From assembly GCF_014646515.1 (NCBI RefSeq), contig NZ_BMNK01000024.1:2045-66044 (forward strand): a stretch of DNA of 64,000 nt. Direction: 5' to 3'. The translations under genes and the position numbers were made by a program. A model generated the notes under the pieces. That model saw only the letters and a list, made by a program, of their open reading frames with translations, searched no databases and had not been told where the DNA came from. Of the stretch, positions 26,377 through 34,351 are shown one piece after another (the first letter of the stretch is position 1; every line of letters begins with the position of its first letter). The DNA is from Nonomuraea glycinis (GTDB lineage Bacteria > Actinomycetota > Actinomycetes > Streptosporangiales > Streptosporangiaceae).

Positions 26377-27095
26377 TTGACGAAGCGGTCCATGCCTGCC
26401 TGGGCGATGCCGCTCTGCTCGACCTCGCGTGCGGCCTCGGTCTCCGCCGCGAAGGCGCGTTCCACCTCAGCGAGCGAGGGGCGTAGCAGTTCGAGGTGGA
26501 CGGCGGTGGCGGTGCCGGGCTCGGTCCAGCGGTGGATCAGGGCGATGGCCCTCGCCACCAGCGTGCCGGGGTCGGCGATCTCGTCCAGGAGGCCCAGCGA
26601 CCTGGCCTCCTCCGCGCCCAGCCTGGTCGAGTCCAGCACCAGCCGCAGCGCCCGGCCGCCCACGAGGCGAGGCAGCAGGAAGCTGGCGGCGTTGGAGATC
26701 GACAGGCCGATGTGGTTCTCCGGCCAGAAGTACTCCGTCTGCGGCGTGCCGAGGCGGGCGTCGAAGCAGAGGGTCCACTCGGCGGCGCCGCCCACGGCCA
26801 GCCCGTTGACCGCCGCGACCACCGGCACCCGGGTCTCCAGCACCGACCTGGTCAGGTCGTGGAAGAGCTCGACCTCCGCCAGGAGGGACTGCCCGACGGC
26901 CTCGTTGATGTCCTCGCCGGCGGAGAACGCCCTGCCGGTGCCGGTGACCACGATGCCTCTGGCTCGCCCGCCGTCGCCGTGGTCGCGCACGGCCGCGGCA
27001 AGACTCCTGCGCATGTCCGCGGTGAGCGCGTTGAGCTTCTCCGGTCGTCGCAGGGTGATCACGGCCACCTCGTCGCGCACGGTCACGTCGATCAT
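26364..27095 (-). CDS. Enoyl-CoA hydratase/isomerase family protein
   Basis: A 243-residue crotonase-fold protein. The oxyanion-hole strands appear as GIVVTGTGRAFSAGEDI and AVNGLAVGGAAEWTL, and the catalytic Glu position can be matched in the latter. Likely acts on a 2-enoyl-CoA in fatty acid or other acyl-CoA breakdown. ATG 27095 follows GAGGAGCG and overlaps the stop of the acyl-CoA ligase gene. Part of the TetR - ligase - hydratase operon. Confidence 0.9.
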   Translation of the reverse strand: MIDVTVRDEVAVITLRRPEKLNALTADMRRSLAAAVRDHGDGGRARGIVVTGTGRAFSAGEDINEAVGQSLLAEVELFHDLTRSVLETRVPVVAAVNGLAVGGAAEWTLCFDARLGTPQTEYFWPENHIGLSISNAASFLLPRLVGGRALRLVLDSTRLGAEEARSLGLLDEIADPGTLVARAIALIHRWTEPGTATAVHLELLRPSLAEVERAFAAETEAAREVEQSGIAQAGMDRFVNRRT

Positions 27096-28690
27096 GTTCG
27101 CTCCTCTTCGACGGGGATGGCTCCGGCGCGCTGGTCGCGCCCGGCCGGCAGCAGGTGGCGCTTCTCGATGCGCGCCGAGGGGGTGAGCGTGAACCCGTCG
27201 ACGAACTCCACGTACGCGGGGATCTTGAACCGGGCCAGCCGCCCTCTGGCATGCTCGATGACGCTCATGGCGGTGTCCCGGCCGGCCTCGTAGCCGGTGT
27301 TGAGCTGGATGAACGCCTTGGGCAGCTCGCCGAACAGCTCGTCCGGGACGGGCACCAGGGCGCAGTTCAGCACCGCGGGGTGCTCGCCGAGCACGCGCTC
27401 GACCTCGGCGCAGGAGATGTTCTCGCCGCCCCGGCGCACCGAGTCCGTGATGCGGCCATGGTGGTGTACGTAGCCGCGCGCGTCCTGGGTGCCCAGGTCG
27501 CCGGTGTGGTACCAGCCGTCGCGGAAGGCGTGCGCGGTGGCCTCGGGGTGGTTCCAGTAGCCCTTCATCATGGGCACGCCGCGGACCAGGATCTCGCCCG
27601 TCGCCGCATCCACCCTGACCTCCTTGCCGGGCGGCGGCAGCCCCATCGCGCCGGTGCCGACCGTGTCCTCGGCCTCCGGGGCGGCGATCAGGTCGGTGCC
27701 GCTCTCGGTGGAGCCGTAGAGCTCACGCCAGGGTGCGTCCCACCGCTCCTCCAAGGCCCGGTGCAGGCCGGGGGCGATGCCTGAGCACAGGATCAGGCGC
27801 ATCCGGTTGGCGCGGTCCAGCGGGTGCGGCGGCTGCTTGTGCAGGAGCAGCGGCATCGTGCCGAGCACGTAGGTCAGGGTGGCGCCGTGCTCGCGGGCGG
27901 CGGGCCAGAAGCCGGAGGCGGAGAAGCGGGGGAGGACCACCTGGGGGATGCCGCCGATCAGGCAGAGAACGGTGGTCCACTGGGGATCCATGTAGGAGTA
28001 CGCCTGAGCGATCATCATGACGTCGTCGTCGCGGAGCCGGATCTGGTCCGCGATGACCTGGGCGGCTCTGAGCCAGTAGGCGTGGGTGAGCATGCAGGCT
28101 TTGGGGAAGCCCGTGGTGCCGGATGTGTACTGAAAATTCGCGATATCGTCCGCGCCAGGGGAGATATCGGGTGCGCAGGCCGGGCCCGTGAGGCTGTCCA
28201 GGGTATAGACGGGGTCGAGGATGTGCGCGGCATGCTGGGCGATGGTCAGGGTGGCCGCGGCACCTGATGCGAGCGCGGCATGCTGGGCGATGGTCAGGGT
28301 GGCTGCGGTGTTCGAGACGAGGGCGGCGTGCTCCGTGGTGGTCAGGGTGGTCACGGCGCCTGAGTCGCGCAGCACATGCTCCAGGTCGGCCGCCCCGTAG
28401 CGGACGTTGACCGGCACCGTGATCGCCCCGGCCTTGAGGATCGCCAGCCAGCTCAGCGGCCAGCCGGGCACGTTCTCCATCATGATCGCCACTCGGTCGC
28501 CCGGTCGCACACCCCTGGCGGCGAGCGCTCCGGCCAGCCGATCGGACTCGGCGTCCACTTCCGCGAAGCTCAAGGACGTCCCGGCAGGGTTTCGGGTCGC
28601 CTTGGGGAAGCGGAGGAACTCGCGGTCGCCGTACTCGCGTGCGGCGTGTCTGAGCAGGTCGGGGATGGTCTCGTACGAGGCGTCAGGCAT
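27092..28690 (-). CDS. Acyl-CoA synthetase (AMP-dependent ligase, ANL family)
   Basis: A 532-residue adenylating enzyme that activates a carboxylic acid and transfers it to CoA. ATG 28690 is chosen; the upstream extension to 28840 lies inside the TetR gene. Motifs: FQYTSGTTGFPKACMLTH (P-loop, about 155), YGSTESG, TGDLGTQDARGYVHHHGR and the C-terminal GGENIS. The final catalytic Lys is not clear because the end reads PSARIEKRHL. A 16-residue segment near residue 110-155 is present three times, an unusual insertion between the N-terminal strands. Start overlaps the TetR stop. Confidence 0.9.
   Translation of the reverse strand: MPDASYETIPDLLRHAAREYGDREFLRFPKATRNPAGTSLSFAEVDAESDRLAGALAARGVRPGDRVAIMMENVPGWPLSWLAILKAGAITVPVNVRYGAADLEHVLRDSGAVTTLTTTEHAALVSNTAATLTIAQHAALASGAAATLTIAQHAAHILDPVYTLDSLTGPACAPDISPGADDIANFQYTSGTTGFPKACMLTHAYWLRAAQVIADQIRLRDDDVMMIAQAYSYMDPQWTTVLCLIGGIPQVVLPRFSASGFWPAAREHGATLTYVLGTMPLLLHKQPPHPLDRANRMRLILCSGIAPGLHRALEERWDAPWRELYGSTESGTDLIAAPEAEDTVGTGAMGLPPPGKEVRVDAATGEILVRGVPMMKGYWNHPEATAHAFRDGWYHTGDLGTQDARGYVHHHGRITDSVRRGGENISCAEVERVLGEHPAVLNCALVPVPDELFGELPKAFIQLNTGYEAGRDTAMSVIEHARGRLARFKIPAYVEFVDGFTLTPSARIEKRHLLPAGRDQRAGAIPVEEERT
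28227..28370. repeat. 48-bp triplication inside the acyl-CoA ligase
   Basis: Three adjacent 48-bp units (28227-28274, 28275-28322, 28323-28370) each code 16 residues with a core like ATLTIAQHAA. The first two are nearly identical; the third has diverged most. The frame is kept. Confidence 0.85.
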
Positions 28691-29348
28691 CCGGCGGCTC
28701 CCAGGGGAAGTCGGGCAGCAGGGAGAGGTCGGCGCTCGCCGTGGGGCGGGCGGGAGCCCGGACCGCGGCCAGTCCGATCGCGACGAACTCGGCGCACACC
28801 TGCTCCAGCGAGGAGTCCCCGTCGGGGCGGTACCACTCACTGGTGCCGGTGCACATGGACATCAAGGCCAGGCGGGACAGCTTCTGGTCGGCGACGCGGA
28901 AGACGCCCTGCCCGGCCCCGTCGGCCAGGGCTCGGCGCCAGTGGTCCTCGTACTCGTCGCGCAGCGCGATGATCTCGTCGTGGGCGGTGGAGCCGGGGGT
29001 GAGGGAGCGCAGTTCGCCGTCCATGACGCGGGTGGTCAGGGGGCTGCGCGCGTGGATCGCGGTGAGGGAGGCGATGAGCAGCGCCAGCCGGTCCGACGGC
29101 TGTTGGACACCGTCGAGCAGCCGGGCGGTGGCGTCGATGAGCCCGCGGTGGCCGGCTCTCATGAGGTCGGCGAGCAGGGCTTCCTTGCTGGAGACGTGGT
29201 GGTAGATGCCGGCGTTGGTGAGGTTGACGGCTCTGGCGAGGTCTCTGATGCTGGTCGCGGCGTAGCCCTGACGGGCGAAGAGCAGCACCGCCGCGCTCCT
29301 GATCCGCAGCCCGGCGTCGGTGTCCCGGTCAGTGAGTGAAGTGTCCAA
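28683..29348 (-). CDS. TetR family transcriptional regulator
   Basis: A 221-residue regulator. The N-terminal HTH (about 15-60) contains GYAATSIRDLARAVNLTNAGIYHHVSSKEAL in normal TetR spacing; the rest is the helical ligand domain with a TetR_C_33-like look. It heads the operon with the acyl-CoA ligase and hydratase. A perfect palindrome eight bases upstream of its start indicates autoregulation, probably relieved by an acyl-CoA as in FadR or PaaR-type TetR proteins. Confidence 0.93.
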   Translation of the reverse strand: MDTSLTDRDTDAGLRIRSAAVLLFARQGYAATSIRDLARAVNLTNAGIYHHVSSKEALLADLMRAGHRGLIDATARLLDGVQQPSDRLALLIASLTAIHARSPLTTRVMDGELRSLTPGSTAHDEIIALRDEYEDHWRRALADGAGQGVFRVADQKLSRLALMSMCTGTSEWYRPDGDSSLEQVCAEFVAIGLAAVRAPARPTASADLSLLPDFPWEPPDA

Positions 29349-29356
29349 GGGGGCCT

Positions 29357-29370
29357 ACCGAACGTTCGGT
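29357..29370. promoter_or_regulatory. TetR operator
   Basis: ACCGAACGTTCGGT is a perfect 14-bp palindrome just upstream of the TetR start. The CGAACGTTCG core is common among acyl-CoA-responsive TetR operators of actinobacteria. Confidence 0.75.
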
Positions 29371-29480
29371 TGCGTTGATCGCACCATAACCCGCCAAAGG
29401 CGTACAAGCTAGACCTCTCGTGTTGGCGGTGGCACTGTGTGACGCCTGGGCGGGATCGGTGACGACCTGATGGAGTTCTC

Positions 29481-30482
29481 ATGGAGTGGGAAGAGCACCG
29501 GCCTGAGCTGGTCGGATACTGCTACCGCATGCTCGGCTCGGCTTTCGAGGCCGAGGACGCGGTGCAGGAGACGCTGGTCAAGGCCTGGCGGAGCCGCGAC
29601 CGCTATGACCCGGTACGTGGGTCTGCGCGGGCCTGGCTCTTCGCCATCGCCACCAACGTCTGCCTGGACCTGCTACGCGGTGCTCGCCGCCGCGCCCTGG
29701 CCATGGACCTGGGCCCGGCCGCCGAGCCCGGCACGCCCCTGGGGGAGCCGGTGGAGGCGCGCGCCTGGGTCTATCCGCTGCCGGACCACCTGCTGGACCC
29801 GGCCGAGCTGGCGATGTCGAGGGAGACCGTACGGCTCGCGTTCGTGGCGGCGTTGCAGCACCTGCCGCCGCGCCAGCGGGCGGTGCTGATCCTGCGTGAC
29901 GTGCTGAGCTGGTCGGCCGCCGAGGTGGCAGCGCTCCTGGACACCAGCGTGGCAGCCGTCAACAGCGCCCTGCAACGAGCCAGGACCACCCTGCCCGCCC
30001 CAGCTGCCGCGCCCGGTCCCTGGCGTCGTATCACCCTGCCCGGCACAGGTGCTCTGGCCGACTCCGCGCGTCGGAGCACCACGGCCGCCGTGCCCGACAC
30101 CTCGCTTCGTGGCGTGGACGAGGAGTTGCTGGCCCGTTACGTGGACGCGTTCGAGCGGTTCGACGTGGCGGCGCTGGTGGCGTTGCTGCACGAGGACGCC
30201 ACGATGTCGATGCCGCCGTTCACCTGGTGGCTGAGCGGGCGCGACGGCATCCGCCGCGTCCTGGTCGCCTCGGGCGCGCCGTGCGACGGCTCCCACCTGG
30301 TACGGACCGCCGACGCGGGCGGCCTGCCCGCGTACGGCCAGTACCAGGACGGCGAGCCCTTCGCCCTGGTGCTCCTCGAGACCGGCGGCGGGTCGATCAC
30401 CAGCGTGACCACCTACCTGGAGCCTCGGCTCTTCCCCCTTTTCGGCCTGCCGATGAGTTCCAGCGCCCCGCTTCGTACGTAA
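29481..30482 (+). CDS. ECF RNA polymerase sigma factor with C-terminal SnoaL-like domain
   Basis: A 333-residue sigma-70 family protein. Region 2 covers about 10-75 (GYCYRMLGSAFEAEDAVQET) and region 4 about 125-175 (LPPRQRAVLILRDVLSWSAAEVAALLDTS). After a Pro/Ala linker, residues 205-325 form a SnoaL/NTF2-like domain with DVAALVALLHEDATMSMPP, typical of ECF groups (SigG/SigJ-like) that are controlled by their own C-terminal domain rather than an anti-sigma factor. ATG 29481 has GGAG six bases upstream. A GyrI-like gene follows 19 bases later. Confidence 0.92.
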   Translation: MEWEEHRPELVGYCYRMLGSAFEAEDAVQETLVKAWRSRDRYDPVRGSARAWLFAIATNVCLDLLRGARRRALAMDLGPAAEPGTPLGEPVEARAWVYPLPDHLLDPAELAMSRETVRLAFVAALQHLPPRQRAVLILRDVLSWSAAEVAALLDTSVAAVNSALQRARTTLPAPAAAPGPWRRITLPGTGALADSARRSTTAAVPDTSLRGVDEELLARYVDAFERFDVAALVALLHEDATMSMPPFTWWLSGRDGIRRVLVASGAPCDGSHLVRTADAGGLPAYGQYQDGEPFALVLLETGGGSITSVTTYLEPRLFPLFGLPMSSSAPLRT

Positions 30483-30501
30483 GAGTGAAAGGGAGGACAA
30501 C

Positions 30502-30984
30502 ATGCCACAGATCATCGAGATCCCGGAGCGGTACTACGTCGGGATCCGCGCGACCATCACCATGGCGACCTTCAACGTGGTCGCCGACCGGCTGGGCGAG
30601 ATCTTCGCCTGGCTGGCCGAGCGGGGCGCCGCCCCGGACGGCGGGCCGTTCTTCCGCTTCCTGGTCATCGACATGGAAGGGGACCTGCTGGTCGAGGCGG
30701 GCGTCCCGGTCGCGGCCCCGGTGGCGGGCGAGGGGGACGTCTACGCCGGCGTCATCCCGGCCGGCCGCTACGTCACCGAGACTCACTTCGGCCACCCGGA
30801 CCAGCTCATCGGCGTCGTCGGCGCGGTGCGCGGGTGGGCGAAGGAGCAGGGGCTGGCGTTCGACATGACGACGGAGGCGGACGGCGAGCACTGGGGCAGC
30901 CGCCTGGAGATCTACAAGACCCACCCGGAGGAGCAGCCGGACATGAACAAATGGGAGATCGAGATCCAGTTCCGCCTCGCCTGA
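30502..30984 (+). CDS. GyrI-like / AraC effector-binding domain protein
   Basis: A 160-residue stand-alone small-molecule-binding domain of the GyrI-like group (SHS2 fold). Visible marks are a beta-hairpin start, an internal duplication of strands and the GDVYAGVIPAGRYVTETHFGHP stretch. Without a DNA-binding part it may sequester a ligand or act as a cyclopropanase-like hydrolase, as some members do. GGGAGG precedes the ATG. Co-oriented with the sigma factor gene, so probably one unit. Confidence 0.85.
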   Translation: MPQIIEIPERYYVGIRATITMATFNVVADRLGEIFAWLAERGAAPDGGPFFRFLVIDMEGDLLVEAGVPVAAPVAGEGDVYAGVIPAGRYVTETHFGHPDQLIGVVGAVRGWAKEQGLAFDMTTEADGEHWGSRLEIYKTHPEEQPDMNKWEIEIQFRLA

Positions 30985-31020
30985 CCGACCTGACATAGGT
31001 GGGGTGCACGCTCGACAGGA

Positions 31021-31170
31021 CCAGATTTGGTCTCACCAGATTTGGTCCCACCAGATTTGGTCCTATCGTCTCTCGTTGGTCTCATCTCTGAGACCAACGT
31101 CAACAGCTGGTCTCACTATGTGAATTCGGTGGTCGCCGTCGGACGTTTGGTCTCATCGATGAGACCAAAC
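31021..31170. repeat. Array of GGTCTCA half-sites and palindromes at the ATPase 3' end
   Basis: Three 15-bp direct repeats (31021-31035, 31036-31050, 31051-31065) with consensus CCAGATTTGGTCYCA come first. Site A follows: CGTTGGTCTCA (31074-31084), spacer TCTC, exact complement (31089-31099). A lone GGTCTCA lies at 31109-31115. Site B is a perfect 26-bp palindrome at 31145-31170 with arms GTTTGGTCTCATC, which touches the ATPase stop codon region. The array fills the gap between the GyrI-like gene and the ATPase gene. Confidence 0.9.
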
Positions 31171-31172
31171 CT

Positions 31173-32576
31173 TCAGCGCCACGCCTCAAGCAGCTCTTCA
31201 GGGGTGATGTGCTTGACGCCCTGGACGGAGCATCCCGAGCGGGAGACGGCATAGAGCGGGGTGGAGGCGTCGGCTCCGGGCATCTTGGACCGGTGGACGA
31301 TGAGCTCACTCAGATCGTGGTGGTCGAACGGCCGGTTCTCCAGCCACTTGATCGACCCCAGCATCGTGATCTTCTTGGCGATCGGCTCCCGGTCCGCGCC
31401 GACCAGGTCGATCTCGGGGTCGTTCGTCCTCGTCCAGTAGCCGCCGATCGCACCCGTCCCGTCGGGCAGTTCGTCCATCCGCCTGAGTCCTTCTCGAATG
31501 AGCGACTCGACGGCCATCCCCCGCCACGAGGGCCAGTTCTGGCGGATTCTCTCCAGGACCTTGTCGCTACGACCTCGCTCGATATCCGCCAATCGCGTAC
31601 TGATGAACGGGATCCAGAACCGCAGGTGGGAGTCGGTGACGTGGTAGCGCGTCTCTCTGGAGGGGCGGGTGGACAGCGGACGCTCCACCGTGATCATGCG
31701 CTTCTCCAGCAGAAGCTGGAGGGCCCGGTTCATCGACGCGCGGGAGATGTCCGCGGTGGCCGTGGCGATGTTGGCGTGTGTGCGTTGCCCCGATCCGATG
31801 GCACCGAGGACCTGCCGGGCCATGGCCTCCGGAGGGAGCTCCGGGCCAAGAGCGCGCTCACCGCTGACGATCAGCGCCGACAGCGGATCCTCGACCGCCT
31901 TCTCCAGGTAGTCCCAGAGCGAACCGCCTTCGGGCCACTCCTCACACACCATGGGCAGGCCCCCGGATACCAGATGGGCGTCGAACGCCTCCGCCGGCGA
32001 CAAGCCGAGCGCATGACCAACGTCATACGGCGTGAGCGGATTGATCACGAAATCGGCGGCGCGCTGGTAGAAGGGCCGATCGTAGGTGTTGATCGCCTCC
32101 ATCATGGACAGGTCCGAGCCGATGAGCAGCAACAGCACCCGCCGTCTGGAGAACTCCTTGTCGAAGAGCTTCTGGAGCACTCCCTCGAAGGACGGGTCGA
32201 CCTTGATGAGATACGGGAGCTCATCGATGACGACGATGCTGGGCGAGTCCTGCGGGAGGGCGCGGGCCAGGAGGGTGAGCGCGTCGTGCCATGAGCTCGG
32301 CTGCTCGCTTGCGAACACGGCGGCGCCAGGCAGGCTTGACACGCGCGCTTCTTCGGTGAAGGTGCGCAGTTCGCTGGTCAGGGTCTGACCGGTCGCCGTG
32401 TAGTAGAGGTGCGGCAGCCCTACCTGCCGGATGAACTCCTCCGCCAGTCGCGATTTCCCCACCCGGCGGCGGCCCCGCACCAGGAGCGCCCGCCCGGGAC
32501 GTCCGCCCCTGCCGGTCTTGTCCAGCGCGCGCCGCAGGACGGACAACTCCCGTGTCCTGCCGATGAATGGCTCCAT
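31173..32576 (-). CDS. ATPase_2-type AAA+ ATPase with DUF234-like C-terminal domain
   Basis: A 467-residue STAND-like AAA+ protein. Walker A is RRRVGKSRLA (Lys41), Walker B is IVVIDELPYL (Asp118-Glu119). A winged-helix part (about 265-315, GSGQRTHANIATATADISRASMNRALQ) follows. The end resembles DUF234, a PD-(D/E)XK-like fold: EIDLVG (Glu388, Asp390) and then GSIKW (Lys410), where Ser408 replaces the Glu often seen in the ExK motif. Related archaeal and bacterial genes have no firm function; some travel with mobile elements. The ATG is preceded by GGGAGG. GTCTCA palindromes lie on both sides. Confidence 0.85.
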   Translation of the reverse strand: MEPFIGRTRELSVLRRALDKTGRGGRPGRALLVRGRRRVGKSRLAEEFIRQVGLPHLYYTATGQTLTSELRTFTEEARVSSLPGAAVFASEQPSSWHDALTLLARALPQDSPSIVVIDELPYLIKVDPSFEGVLQKLFDKEFSRRRVLLLLIGSDLSMMEAINTYDRPFYQRAADFVINPLTPYDVGHALGLSPAEAFDAHLVSGGLPMVCEEWPEGGSLWDYLEKAVEDPLSALIVSGERALGPELPPEAMARQVLGAIGSGQRTHANIATATADISRASMNRALQLLLEKRMITVERPLSTRPSRETRYHVTDSHLRFWIPFISTRLADIERGRSDKVLERIRQNWPSWRGMAVESLIREGLRRMDELPDGTGAIGGYWTRTNDPEIDLVGADREPIAKKITMLGSIKWLENRPFDHHDLSELIVHRSKMPGADASTPLYAVSRSGCSVQGVKHITPEELLEAWR

Positions 32577-32583
32577 GCAACCT

Positions 32584-32615
32584 CCCGGATGGTCTCACCG
32601 ATGAGACTATCCGGG
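32584..32615. promoter_or_regulatory. GTCTCA palindrome (site C) in the ATPase leader
   Basis: CCCGGATGGTCTCA (32584-32597), spacer CCGA, TGAGACTATCCGGG (32602-32615): 14-base arms with one mismatch. On the ATPase strand it ends right at the ribosome-binding site, so bound protein or the RNA hairpin could block translation or transcription. Confidence 0.75.
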
Positions 32616-32660
32616 GGCGATGGTGTCATGACCTGATCCTCGCGGTCCTCGCGCTCACGA

Positions 32661-32680
32661 TAGTCTCAAGAATGAGACTA
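32661..32680. promoter_or_regulatory. GTCTCA palindrome (site D) over the pmm stop codon
   Basis: TAGTCTCA (32661-32668), spacer AGAA, TGAGACTA (32673-32680): perfect 8-base arms with the same 4-base spacer as sites A-C. The stop codon of the phosphomannomutase gene (32678-32680) is its outer edge. Confidence 0.7.
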
Positions 32681-34351
32681 AAGTCCGAGGGTCGCGCTCA
32701 GGTCGGCCTTCAGGGCGTCCAGCTCGCCGACCGCCTCGGCGCGGGCGTCGGGCACCTCGCCCGTCACCGGCACCACCACCTCCAGGTAGCACTTCAGCTT
32801 CGGCTCCGTGCCCGACGGCCGGACCACCACGCGGGCGTCGCCCGACAGCGTGAAGCGCAGCCCCTCGGTGGGCGGCAGGTCGCCGTCGTCCCTGCTCAGG
32901 TCGTCGACGCGGGTCACCGTACGGGTGCCGAGGGTGGTGGGTGGGGTGGCGCGCAGCCGGGACATGGCGTCGGCGATCAGCGACAGGTCGTCCACGCGGG
33001 CCGAGAGCTGCGCGGTGGCGTGCAGGCCGTACCGTCTGGCCTGGTCGTCCAGGAGGTCGAGCAGTGTGCGGCCGTCCAGTTTGGCGGCGGCGGCGATGGC
33101 CGCCACGGTGAGCGCGGCCCCGATGCCGTCCTTGTCGCGGACCGGGAGGTAGGGCGCCGCGATCTCCGGGAAGGAGCCGCCGTCCTCGGGCGCGGGGTGG
33201 GTCGTGCCGACGCTGTAGCCGATCGCCTCCTCGTAGCCGAAGACCAGGCCAGGACCCGCCTTGATGATCCACTTGAAGCCGGTCAGCGTCTCGCCGTAGC
33301 GGACGCCGTGCGCGCGGGCGATCTTGCCCAGCAGGGTCGAGGAGACGATCGTGGTGGCCACCATGCGGTCGCCCGACGTGTGCGTGAGGACGTGCTCGGC
33401 CAGCAGGCCGCCGAGCTCGTCGCCGGTGAGCATGCGGCAGGCGCCGTCGCCGAGCGGGACGCCGACCGCGCACCGGTCGGCGTCGGGGTCGTTGGCCAGC
33501 ACCAGGTCCGCGCCGGTCTTGGCGGCCAGCTCGATGACCAGGTCCATCGCCCCGGGCTCCTCCGGGTTGGGGAAGGCCACCGTGGGGAAGTCCGGGTCGG
33601 GGTTGCGCTGCGCCTCGACGGCGATCGGCGTCTCGAAGCCGGCGGCCAGGAAGGCGCCGGTCAGCGTGCCGGAGCCGACGCCGTGCAGCGGCGTGTAGGC
33701 GACCCGCAGCTCGCGCGCGTCGCCCAGCGGCAGCGCGAGCACCGCGTCGATGTAGTCCTCGACGATGGCGTCGCCCAGCTCGGTGAGCGTGCCGGGGGAG
33801 TGCAGCGGGAGAGCGTCGACCGGGCCCACGGCGTCGATCGCGGCGGAGATCCGGCTGTCGATCGGCGGCACGATCTGGGAGCCGTCGCCCCAGTAGACCT
33901 TGTAGCCGTTGTCCCTGGGCGGGTTGTGGCTGGCGGTGACCGTCACGCCGGCGTCGGCGCCGAGGTGGCGCACCGCGAAGGCGAGCACCGGCGTGGGCAG
34001 CGGGCAGGGCAGCAGCGAGGCGTGCAGGCCGGCGCCGGTCAGCACGGCGGCCGTGTCGCGGGCGAACACGTCGGACTTGTGCCGCGCGTCGTAGCCGATC
34101 ACCACGTGTTTGCCGGGGCCGAGCACCTGGGCCAGGCCGGCGGCGGCGCGCATGACGGTGACCCGGTTCATCCGGTTGGGGCCCGCGCCGAGCTCACCGC
34201 GCAGCCCAGCGGTGCCGAACTCCAGCTTGGCATCGAACCGGTCCCGCAACGCCTCGGTGTCGTCGCGCTCCAGCAGCGCCGACAGCTCGGCCCGGGTGTC
34301 GGGGTCGGGGTCCTGGCTCAGCCACTCGCGGGCCTGCTCGTGAAGGCTCAC
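32678..34351 (-). CDS. Phospho-sugar mutase (phosphomannomutase/phosphoglucomutase family)
   Basis: A 557-residue alpha-D-phosphohexomutase. The phosphoserine loop is VTASHNPPRDNGYKVYWG, the metal loop is NDPDADRC, and the sugar-binding loop is GYEEAIGYSVG. The family's GTAGLRGELGAGPNRMN start is present. It interconverts hexose or pentose 1- and 6(5)-phosphates; with pnp in the operon, a pentomutase-like role in ribose 1-phosphate use is possible. GTG 34351 overlaps the pnp stop. In Streptomyces the same pair is, as I recall, neighbours. Confidence 0.94.
   Translation of the reverse strand: MSLHEQAREWLSQDPDPDTRAELSALLERDDTEALRDRFDAKLEFGTAGLRGELGAGPNRMNRVTVMRAAAGLAQVLGPGKHVVIGYDARHKSDVFARDTAAVLTGAGLHASLLPCPLPTPVLAFAVRHLGADAGVTVTASHNPPRDNGYKVYWGDGSQIVPPIDSRISAAIDAVGPVDALPLHSPGTLTELGDAIVEDYIDAVLALPLGDARELRVAYTPLHGVGSGTLTGAFLAAGFETPIAVEAQRNPDPDFPTVAFPNPEEPGAMDLVIELAAKTGADLVLANDPDADRCAVGVPLGDGACRMLTGDELGGLLAEHVLTHTSGDRMVATTIVSSTLLGKIARAHGVRYGETLTGFKWIIKAGPGLVFGYEEAIGYSVGTTHPAPEDGGSFPEIAAPYLPVRDKDGIGAALTVAAIAAAAKLDGRTLLDLLDDQARRYGLHATAQLSARVDDLSLIADAMSRLRATPPTTLGTRTVTRVDDLSRDDGDLPPTEGLRFTLSGDARVVVRPSGTEPKLKCYLEVVVPVTGEVPDARAEAVGELDALKADLSATLGL

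Noticed and set aside
31021..31170. CRISPR-like look of the GGTCTCA array
   Set aside because: Units are 15 bp with no unique spacers, and most are palindromic; no cas gene nearby.
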